A stretch of 64,000 nucleotides of DNA from Adineta vaga (Eukaryota > Rotifera), in the NCBI GenBank assembly GCA_021613535.1, contig CP075492.1:3348001-3412000 (forward strand), written 5' to 3'. Under the pieces are notes generated by a model. It saw only the letters and a program-made list of their open reading frames with translations, ran no database searches and had not been told where the DNA came from. This document shows positions 23,629 through 33,896 of the stretch, in pieces. Both the position numbers and the translations under genes were made by a program. Position 1 is the stretch's first letter. The number at the start of each line of letters is the position of its first letter.

Positions 23629-25800
23629 ATGGAAGAACCGCAATCAACAATCAATGCCGAATCAATGGTCAATGTATCTCTTCTCTCTTTACCTACCGAA
23701 ATAGTTCATTGTATTTTCGATCATTGTGATACGCGAACAATTTTTTCTATGCGTCGTGTCTGCTAGTAGATATATGCTTGTGCTAACGCCTACAATCGGT
23801 TCAAACTCATTTGCAATGCAACACCGTCATCGTTTGCAGAGTCTATTTTTCGACATCTTCGACCCGAACGAGTTGTTTCACTGATCATCTTCGATACGAA
23901 TGACATTTTTAGTTCCAAACATGATGAAGTCAATTCATTCTATTCACTCTTGGATAATCTTGACTTTACTCGACTGCGCTCGTTAACTTTTCACTCAGTG
24001 TCCGACGCATCGTTAAAGTATTTTGTAGAAAATTGTTTGAAGTTGAATTGTTTAGTTTCAATTTCAGTCGAATCGGAACAGTCCCTTGATAAGAGAACAT
24101 GGGCGTTTGTTTTATCAACATTTAGTCAATACAATCTTCGAAAACTGTGCATGAGTAATATGGAAACTTTGATGGGAAATATATCATGGCCAAATCAATG
24201 GAATCTAGAACACTTGGAGATTGATGATTGTACTTACAATTCGTATCTTGCCATTCTTCAACATTTGCCTCATTTGAGAACGTTCTCTATGCGTACTTGG
24301 ATTATTGATGATGTTGATGAACAGGCATTATCATCATCAGACAACACATTTACTGCGCCATTAGAATCATTGACCATGCGAAACTGTTCACTTTCTACAT
24401 ACTATCTCGAAGCATTACTGTCGCTGACACCTTCACTTCGATATCTTAAACTTGTTTCTGCTAGAGAAGTGTTTGACTCGTTTTTTGATAACGTTTATTG
24501 GGAAAAACTCATTTCTGATCGACTACAAAAACTGCATAAATTCGAATTTATCTTCTTTCATACTTACAACAAAAAGGATGATTCAATTAATCTTGACGTT
24601 CTTGTTGCATCATTTCGATCATCGTTTTGGCACGATGATAAACGATGGTTTATAGTCGGTGCTTACTTCTTAAGGAAAAATGAGATCTGGCTCTATACGA
24701 CACCTATACATTTCCCTGGTATTACAGATTTACTTCGACTTGAAACATCATGGACGAATAATGCCTATCACTTAACACAGAGACCACTGAATCGAACACT
24801 TGACACATCTTTAGATGAGGTATATATGAAAATTTATTAGATACGACAGATATACACGTTCGTTGTTTTACTATTCAAAATTATCAGACACTCACTATAC
24901 TTGATCTTCATTCGGTTGAGATCAGTCATCAAATGATACAACATTTGATTGGTGCTTTACATGAAAACACGGTAAACTTCATTCTCTAATGATCAGTCAT
25001 ATTCATATTTACATGTTTCTATTTAGTCACTTGTTGAACTCAATCTTGGTGGAATTAAAATCGGAAATGAAGGAGCAAAAGCTCTTGTCCACACTTTACA
25101 AAATAATAAAGTGGACCGCATTTTCTGATCTAATCTTTGTCAACATTATCTATATTTTCTCTTTCAGACACTTACAATACTTTACCTATGGCAAAATCAT
25201 ATTCAACAGACAGGCGCAAAATATCTCGCCGATCTTTTACGTACCAACACGGTCAGTTCTATCTTCTACTATTTGTTTAAATTATTATTTGTATTTTTCT
25301 CTATAGACACTAAAAGAATTGTATCTTGGAAACAATCCGATTCGAGATCAAGGTGCACAATATCTCGCTCATGCTTTACAAAACAACACAGTAAATAGCT
25401 GTTTTCTATTCATTTTTCTCATCAACCTATAATTCTTCACGCAGACACTCACAACACTCGATCTTCATGCTAATGGAATTGGAAATCAAGGCATAAGAGA
25501 TCTTGCTAATGTCTTAAAGAATAACAAAGTAAATCGAATTTTTTCGTTATCATTTCTAATTACAATTTTCATTTTTCTCTTCGTACAGACACTCACTACC
25601 CTTGGAATTGGATACAATCATATCGGTGATGAAGAAGCACAATATCTTGCTAATAGCTTCAGAAATAACTCGGTAAGCTACACTTTCTGCATATTTCTTT
25701 CGTTTTACAGTTTCATATCTCTAAACAGACACTTCAGCATTTGTATCTTGGCGAGAACGATATTTCGACGGAAGTATGGCAGCATTTTCAAACTGATTAA
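23629..25800 (+). pseudogene. F-box + seven-LRR (NLRC3/ribonuclease-inhibitor-type) gene with stops
   Basis: It opens with an F-box (LLSLPTEIVHCIFDHCDTRT, ending in FSMRRVC) followed by two consecutive in-frame TAG codons at 23764-23769. The same frame then continues with YACANAYNRF and a long leucine-rich body to TAG 24840. After a frame change near 24838 come seven clean ribonuclease-inhibitor-type LRRs of about 28 residues, one per exon, joined by phase-0 introns of about 50-60 bp (examples: TLKELYLGNNPIRDQGAQYL, TLTTLDLHANGIGNQGIRDL), ending at TAA 25800. By family it would be an SCF substrate adaptor. The two stops and one shift suggest recent inactivation; the intact LRR splice sites argue it was active until lately. 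Confidence 0.65.
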
Positions 25801-26183
25801 TGCATCCGATCCGATTTTGTTCTTTTAGAAACTTTTTTCGAGATGTTCCTTTTCTGAGATGGCTAATTTCTAATAAATGTACTTAATCTTTACTAGAGAC
25901 ATGGATTTTGACTTCCGGAACCAATCCAAAAGTAGAAAATCAATCGTTTTTATGAATGGAAAGTATCGAAATTATATACATAGCACGAAAAAAAAGCCAA
26001 CATTTCCGATAGAGAACACTGGTCTATGAAGAAATCGAACTTCTATTTCTCTATCACAGAGTAAAAAGTGTTTTCATGACCAATACTTTTGGTATTTCCT
26101 AAGTATAAATGATTTTATTTCGATATTACAAAAGTATAACAAAAACAAAAATGAGATCGTAAAAAAATCACATATATTAAAAT
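25801..26183. other. spacer between convergent genes
   Basis: About 0.38 kb between the LRR stop (plus) and the hydrolase stop (minus). AT-rich, no recognisable element. Confidence 0.4.
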
Positions 26184-27222
26184 TTAATTTGCCTGAAAAT
26201 GTATTTGAATCCACTGATTAATATTGTTCAATGTATTTTGTGCTTCGGGAAAGAAGGAGAAAAACAATGGATAAATATGTATCATATGTAAACCTTCCTC
26301 AAAGATAACATTCATATTTGCTTCTTGTGCTTTTTGAAATACTCGTTTTGAATCATCGTATAATAGTTCAGCAGTTCCTACAGTGATATACATTGGTGGA
26401 AATCCTTTGAATGAACCAAAGAGAGGACTGTAGTGAGGATTGTGTGGAGATTGATTGTTAGCCAATACTTGTGCAGTAACCCATCGAACATCGTCATGAG
26501 TAAATAATAAATCAATTTCAATATTATGAATAAAACTTTCACCGGATGCAGTCAAATCTGACCATGGCGATAGAACAATTACTCCAGATGGAATTTGTAA
26601 TTGTTGTGTGACTAGAGTTTGAATTGTAAGAAGAGCAAGACCACCACCTGCAGAATCGCCAATAATAATAATCTGAGATGGCGAAATACCCTGACGCAGT
26701 AGAATTTGATAAACTGCAATGGTATCATTAACAGCAGCAGGCACGGAATGTTCAGGACTCAGACGATATTCTACATGAAGAAATGACTCATTAAACATTC
26801 GAGATAATTCGCATTCAAATCCGCTATAACCTAAGAAAACAAAATAAACATGAATTATATCCTAAATGGATGAAAACAATGGAGAATTTACTGTGAATAT
26901 CTCCTATTAAATATCCTCCACCATGCAGATAGATAAATAATTTATCTGAATTTTTTTGAAAACTTCGTACAGGATAATCAATCCAATAGGTATCGACTGT
27001 ATGCCTATCATATTCAAATGTGTCTTTGATGATTCGACATTGTGACGATTTCGGAATCATATCAGACATAACTGATTTTGAACGCATGTCTTTGAGTAGA
27101 GTAATTGCATCAGCTAATGGATCATATTCTGGTATCGGTCTTATACGTATTAAGTTTTCAAAAGCACGATATTCTGCACTTAATGTTGGTCGAGTTGCAT
27201 CAGATATGAAAGAATGTTTCAA
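26184..27222 (-). CDS. alpha/beta hydrolase of the hormone-sensitive-lipase (HSL) family
   Basis: Two exons (about 27222-26895 and 26832-26184) splice in frame as GDIHSYSGFECELSRMF. HSL-family landmarks: YLHGGGYLIGD (HGGG oxyanion hole), HVEYRLSPEH, IIIGDSAGGGLALL (nucleophile Ser in GDSAGG), SPWSDLT, the acid in GTAELLYDDS, and the His in EGLHMIHIYPLF. Length is about 340 residues, typical for the family. The product is a serine esterase/lipase of acyl esters; substrate unknown. The first codon of the open frame is TTG (27222), so the true ATG lies elsewhere, perhaps in a small upstream exon, and the start is unsettled. Confidence 0.8.
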
Positions 27223-27822
27223 TGTTAAGAAACAATGTCACGAATGAGAAGATACTTGATGTTCGTTGATTTGTACCATAGAGGAATGACAATCGTCAGA
27301 ATCAAAATGAAGAAGCTTAATTTCTTGAAAAATCCAAGAAGATGGTTAAGTAATAACATTAGTTGTATAAACCAAAATGACGATATTGTTAGTAAGGTCT
27401 ATGAGTACAATATAATCGATCATTGGCGAATGATATATACTTATCATTGTTTTTTCGACAGAGGTCTCTCTCTTTCTTTTGAAGGAAACAAAAAAAAAGT
27501 TAGAATATACTTTCGTTTTAGTTTAATCAACTCGAAAGAAAATAATGAAACTATAATAATGCTTTGGCAGTATCAACTTTTGATTGACTGATAAAAGATA
27601 ATAGTTGAGTAGTATATCATCTACTATGATTCCAAACACGCTAACACAGTATAAATGAGGATGTTGGTGTCGGTTTACGTCAGTGTCTCTATTAACTCTC
27701 ACATCCTTTGTATCGGTCCACCAGACCTAACTTATATTCTGTTACGATCTTATGTACAACGGTATTTACGAACATCGAAAACAATCATCAAAGAAAAATT
27801 TTTGATTCCCCCTAATCAGTGG

Positions 27823-27945
27823 CGTAACCAGGATTTTCAAATGAATGGGCAGAAACGGCTAATTTTGACAAAAATGTTGAGCGAGAAGAGGCAAAGTTTT
27901 TTTCGATGGGCAGAGGGTTTTAAACGCGGTAAAAATTTATAAAAA
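27823..27945. mobile_element. possible DNA-transposon terminal relic
   Basis: CAGTGGCGTAACCAGGATTT at 27821-27840 resembles the CAGTGGCGTAnCCAGG ends common in hAT-like elements. It is followed by degraded GGGCAGA-rich sequence to about 27945. No opposite terminus or target-site duplication was found. The call rests on remembered resemblance. Confidence 0.25.
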
Positions 27946-28292
27946 TAGCGAAACAAAGAAAAGAAAAATCCAGTAATAATATAAAATAGAAAGAATCTGG
28001 TAATAAATATACTTTAGACAAACTTTCTTCATCTTTTATTGAGCCAAATTGGTCTCAAAATATGTCATTGGTACAACACAGTCTTGATCAAGGGACTCAG
28101 AATCTTCATGTGCATAACTCATGCAGAATACTGTGTATATGAGAAGTCTACCACTGGGAAATATTTTCTTTTTCTTATTTAAAACGTCTCAATATCTTAT
28201 TGATACAGAACAAAAAACTTGACAAAAACGATAATTTTGTACAGTCATTCAAATGCAAATTTTCGACAGATCTAACTTCATACAGTTCTTAG

Positions 28293-28350
28293 TTGAGGAT
28301 GGGTGTAAGTATGAGAGTTGTTTTGATACATCCACACCCACACCCTCAAG
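28293..28350. repeat. dispersed short inverted repeat, full copy
   Basis: TTGAGGATGGGTGTAAG on the left and CACACCCACACCCTCAAG on the right form imperfect inverted arms about 25 bases apart, 58 bp in total. Related copies or halves lie near 14563, 20411, 46161, 49225, 53257, 54703, 56941 and 60156. Confidence 0.65.
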
Positions 28351-29248
28351 ATTGAAATCACCCTGAAATAATCAACATTCATTTAAGACAACTTCATTGA
28401 GATCAAAGACTCGACAAAGAATATTTTCATTACATAAAATTAAACAAGATCTTGACAAAATTTGACCTTGATAATTAGCCGATTGAAATTGAAAACCAAT
28501 GGAAGAAAATTGAATTGTCGATTGATAATTATATTGATAAATAGGAATTATAGAACAAAGCGAATGATATTATTCACTTCAATTTTGATTGAACATCGTC
28601 TATAGTAAAAAGTACTTTTTCTTGAAGAGAAGTTTATCATGCCAGAACAAAAATACCGAAAATACCCAAGGTCATGAATAACATCGATCCATTAAATACT
28701 TATTCTTACTATATTCATATAAATATTCGAAACTACTTCAACCAGAAAGAAAAGATGATACATTAACATATTGTTTTTTATTACGGAGGTGAAAACTATA
28801 ATCCTTGTATTTGAAAATTCACAAAATTATAATTGATTTGATCTTCTATTTCCATCAATGATAATCGAACTTCATTCTACATTTTCTGATCAATGTATTC
28901 TTCATACAATCAGTAAATGAATCTTCAGAACAAGAAATTATGTTCGCTGACAACAAATTAGTATCTTTAGAACGTGTTTGTCTCTCTCACACCCACACAC
29001 TTCAATGTATAAAAAGATATTAAAATATCAGATTTCTATCTAACGATTGTGCATACCTAAAAAAATGTAAATGATTGATGACCAACTCTTTATGTGCGAT
29101 AGTAACAGAACGATAGTATTCTATCGGCTAAATCTTCACTCATGTCTTCAAGATTAAATTTCAATTTATTAATAAATGAGAATGAATTAGTGATTAAATA
29201 AGATTTCTAAACTATATTGTTTATAATTAATCGATATCAAAGTTTATG

Positions 29249-31905
29249 TTAGAAACATTCCATAGTCAAACCAGAATTCCTTTTAGATTCAAGAACTTGA
29301 CGACTTTTATATCCAATATTGTTCATCGCAAGAGAAAGCTTAGTTAGTGTCTATATAAAATTTAGAGGAAGATATTAGAAATTTAAAAAAAGATTATACC
29401 TTGTTATTTGGTAACATATCAGCAAAATATTGAGCACCTTCATCGCCGATTCTATTACCTGACATGTTAAATTCAGTCAACGTCTATTATATGATCAAAT
29501 GTGGTTACAATTCTAAGATCATTGAATAAAAATAAAAAGATTACCGTATTATTTCTCAAAGCATCCGCCAAATATCGAGCACCTGTAACTTCAATTTTAT
29601 TAAATCCAAGATCCACTGAAGTTAACATCTGTATGAAGAAGCATAGAGAAAAAATATTTGATAAAGAATAAAATAATCACCGTGTTATATTGTAGAAGAG
29701 TAGCAAAGTGTCGTGCACCTTCATTTCCAAGTTGATTCGATGAGAAGCCTAGTGTAGTAAGCGTCTATTTGAAGATAGATCATTAATCAAAGAATGAATA
29801 CATAAACATAACTTAAGTACCGTATTTTTTTTCAAAGAATCAGCAAGAGGTTGAAGAGCGTTTTCTTCGAATTTATTAGATCCCATTTCAAGTGTTTTTA
29901 ATGCCTATACGAATATAAAAAAACATGAGGAAAACAATAAGATGATACAGAGATAAATTTACCGTGTTAGTTTCTAACGCATTAATCAGGTGTTGAAGAC
30001 CTTCGTCTCCAATTTCACTTTCATCAATGGTGATAGTCGTTAATGTCTATGGAAAAACTTTAGGAGAAAATGATAGAAAATAATCAATGTACCTTATTGG
30101 TGCGTAAGATACTGGCTAACTGTTCAGCTCCCTTATCTCCTATGTTACTACCACCCATTTGGAGCGAAGTCAGCGTCTAAAAGGTGTGATCAGACGGAGA
30201 GAAACAAAGATAAACCGAAAATTACCCTGTTATCTCGTAGACTATCAAGGAGATGTTGAACACCTGTCTCTCCAATTTCATTTCGGAAAACACCTAATTT
30301 CTTAAGTGTCTATGAAGAAATAGAAGACAAGAATAATCATGACAGAAAGTAAAGAATATCAACTATTCACTGTATTATCTCGTAAAAATTCTGCTACAGC
30401 TTGTGCTCCTTGATCGCCCATTTCGTTAGCTTGAATGAAAAGTTCATCGAGTCCCTATGTTAAAATTAAATAAGAATAAGAAAGTAGATGTGTAAACTGC
30501 AGAAGATTTTCACTGTATTTGTTCGTAATCCATCAATTATATATATTGTGCCTTCGCTTCCAATTCGAGTAAATCCAATATCAAGAGATTTGAGTGTCTA
30601 TAAAAATAAAAACATAAAAATGAAAATAGGATGGGAACGTACTGTGTTTATTCGTAATGAATCAGCTAGATATTTTGCTCCTTCACTGCCAAGCTCGTTG
30701 TTGAAAAGTTCGAGAGAAGTAATTGACTATATGTAAAGAACAAATGAAGATGAATTCAAGAGATAAGGATATTTAATGAAAAAAATTACCGTGTTAGCTT
30801 TTAAAGCATTTGCCAAATGTTCAGTAGCTTCAGATGTAATACCAGCATTAGAAAGATTCAATGAAGTAAGTGTCTTTAGTCAAAATAAAAAATAAAAATT
30901 GGAGTATCAATAAAAAGGAAGAAGACTACCGTATTTGTTTTCAATGCATCCGATAAGAGTCGAATTCCTTCGGTATCACATGAGGTAGCTACAAGACTGA
31001 GTCCAGTAAATGTCTAAAAACCAAATATTCAGTGAATTATAACTTACATAAGTCAATATATTTTCGAAATTTTCGTTTATATTTGTTCTTTTCTTTATAT
31101 AAAATAGAAAAGATCTATATTCTTACTGTATTGTTTCGTAAAGCCTCAGCTAAGGCACCCATATCTTGACCAGTCAACTCTTTCATTGATAAGTCTAGCA
31201 TTGATGAATTTACATTTTCTGCAATGAATTCTTCGAGATTGAACGGTACTTCTGGAACAATGTCAACAGATGACAGTGGTTCTTGTTGCTCTTCATCTTG
31301 TTGTGTAAGATCTGTATAATGAAGAATAAATAATCAACATGTTTTCTTGTTTACTTACCGAATGAAAAACTATTATTTGGAAAAAAACGAAGATTAACCA
31401 AACGGGCACCAGTGTACATAAACCAGATGAGAAAAATACATTTACCAAGCCAATAAAAAAGCAAGAAATCAAATAGACGATGTGCAAAATATTCAATACA
31501 TCCAAGTAAGGAATAAACGATCCAATAAGTTAACCAGCTTCTTTCATCATATATTCCTGGTAGTTTAAGAGCTAATATTCTTTTAAGAGAAATAGATATA
31601 CAAATGATTTCCCTTAACTTACGATGCGAACGTAGGATAGAGAATACCGATGAAATTGCAAACAAAATCATTTCCCCATCCAACGATTAGATAACTAACA
31701 AGAATACCAACTAAACCTAAATGTAAAAGAATCGATTAGATAGGTGAAAAAACATGGATAGAAATATACCAAGTCCAAGAATTGAACGTTCTAAATGTAT
31801 TTTTTGTTCGATAATTTCTAAAAACGGACTCATTTGTTCGTTGTATAAATATGGATTGAGTTTATTTTTCAGTTTAAGAAAGCCAGATTGAAATATCGAA
31901 ACCAT
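29249..31905 (-). CDS. REEP/DP1/HVA22-domain membrane protein fused to 14 leucine-rich repeats
   Basis: Exons 1-3 (from ATG 31905 to about 31362) encode a TB2/DP1/HVA22 domain: LERSILGLGLVGILVSYLIV, CNFIGILYPTFAS, then DERSWLTYWIVYSLLGCIEY, FYWLGKCIFLIWFM and GARLVN, matching the order in REEP5/DP1/Yop1, which shapes tubular ER. The next splice (donor after NNSFSF, acceptor before DLTQQDEEQQE) is in frame and leads through an acidic linker into 14 ribonuclease-inhibitor-type LRRs, one per phase-0 exon (e.g. TLTEFNMSGNRIGDEGAQYF), ending at TAA 29249. About 16 introns of about 50-90 bp were read with no stop. Inferred: an ER-membrane anchor displaying a cytosolic LRR horseshoe. The alternative is two adjacent genes, but no start codon context or spacer separates the parts. 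Confidence 0.75.
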
Positions 31906-33896
31906 GTTTATTGATTTCGATCCGATATCAAAACTCTAATAAATAAAACTAAATTTTGTCAGTTAATAAAACAGAATGTCCTCAAGAAAAAGAATTGAAA
32001 CACTCGAACATTTCGACAACTATGTGTATTATGTATATAAGATCAAGGTGACATCATATAGAAACATGGATGATGTGTACATGTCTACAGTGGATAAGAA
32101 AATGAGTTTTCTCTTATATTGAATAGCGAACAACTTACATATCACGCACACACATACAGAAAAATAAATGAATGCAGTAAGCAATTTACCTGGCTGACTA
32201 AGTACGTTTTTTTTCTTTCTCTTATGTTTCATTTGAAAAGAAAACAATCATTTGTTTCAAAAATATGTATCTATGCAAAAATCAATTCTATTTTGTTGGA
32301 ATAAGAAATTGAGGATTTGATATATATATGCGCGAAATTAATTTTCATCAAATCAAATGAAAATAAGAAAAAATACCATATTGTGTCATAATGATATGTT
32401 AAAAGAATTTCAAAGTTTCTTTTTATCACTTCTAATACAAAAATGTGTGTATAAAAAAAGCTCGCAAAATAATATTTCTTTTTCTAATTTTCTTTGCTCG
32501 TTCTACACGTGTCTATGCATTGCTTCGTTACTTGCACATAATTCATTATAAATTGTCAAAAGAAAAAACGAGAAGAAACGATCGCTAGTAAAATGTATCA
32601 TTAGAAGAAAAGAAAAAAACCTAGTTCTCGTCAGTATTAGTGCACATTGACCTGTTGAGTATATAATTGGCCACAAATGAATGTTCCTGATATCGTCAAA
32701 AAAACAATCATACAGGGGTATATTACTATGCAGATTTTTTTCATTGAGAAAGTCAGTGTCGATTAAATAACAATTCATTTTAATTCTGCACACTATCAAT
32801 CGCGTCTCGTACAAAGATATAAATACGCTATTACATTGACTGCGCGCCATATGGATGAGGTGTATCTCTTCATATTGAACTCGATCTTGTTCGATTTGAA
32901 ACAGCTTGAAATAAATTTTACATTGTTAAAAATTAGAATTTTTTGTGCTTATTTATTGATTTCAGAGTGTTTCCATTTATTCTAGGATATTGTCGTTTTA
33001 GACCACGTACAACATTCCATGAAATAGCATTTCGAGAGAGAGACATAAATCATGAAGTGTCTAAATATAGAAGAAAATATGATTATGAAAGAAATGAAAA
33101 AAAAAGATGAGAATCATCGCATTATAAATAAAGCGTCAATGAAATGTTGTGTTCTAGTATCTTTAATTTCATTGTATTTCGAAAGATACCAGCAATATAT
33201 GGTGTGCACCGGTCTCTTTGATTTGATTGATTCGAAGTTCTAATGTGGTGAATATATTTTGTCTTGAGAAGAAGATAGACGTGAGAAAGATGAAAAGAGG
33301 ATAAAAAGTACCGTATAGCACTTGGAACATACTCTAGATCAGAAATGCTGTAATATTTGTAGTCAAGATCTCATTTGATAAGTGTCTATATGTTGAAAAG
33401 AAGATGACTATGCAATTTACGTATTAATCTTTTATGGGTATTTCCGTTAACATCATGCGAGTGATTTAGTAAGTATTTGTGATTGGAAAATGATAAAAGT
33501 AGTTTCCATAGCGAAATCTCAATTAATAATAGCTGTAGTTTTTTTAACGGCTTTGAGAAAACATTCCTAGTGTAAAGGAATCTCAGATCCCATATCGTGC
33601 TCATAGTAATGAGTTTTCAGCTATATTCCGTTTTTATGTCTCATTCCTTAATGGAATCTGATTGGCGTAGAAAAACAGCGAAAAAGATGAAGCGTACACT
33701 AACTTTGCTTTAATTAAACTAGAGTAAAACATTGATCAAGCATTAGTGGTACATGTTTCTCAGTATCAAAACCAGAAAATCAATGGGATAATAATTTTAT
33801 GAATGATACGTATTTGTAATGGTTAAAGATTATCAAGAGTTTTATAGACCAACCCAACGCGTAATATCTGCAGAGAATAATTCATATTCGTGAGGA
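31906..33896. other. long intergenic region with an LRR-exon relic
   Basis: About 2 kb, AT-rich. Near 33310-33387 (minus) a single degenerate LRR-like exon is visible: acceptor-like CATATAG, then ACACTTATC reading TLIK, a stop, then DLDYKYYSISDL. It is probably a stray copy from the neighbouring LRR array. The other open frames here carry no recognisable motif. Confidence 0.35.

Larger units (their letters stand above)
27223..29248. other. long intergenic region with repeat relics
   Basis: About 2 kb with no convincing gene. It holds a transposon-terminus-like string near 27823 and one full copy of the dispersed inverted repeat at 28293-28350 (both listed separately). The open frames at 27235-27942 show no recognisable motif. 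Confidence 0.4.

Noticed and set aside
20906-23769. Altered genetic code (TAG as sense)
   Set aside because: TAG serves as an ordinary stop elsewhere and most genes in the window lack internal TAG; isolated lesions are the simpler reading.
26184-27222. Initiation of the hydrolase at its first open-frame codon
   Set aside because: That codon is TTG; the true start is unsettled and probably in an upstream exon.
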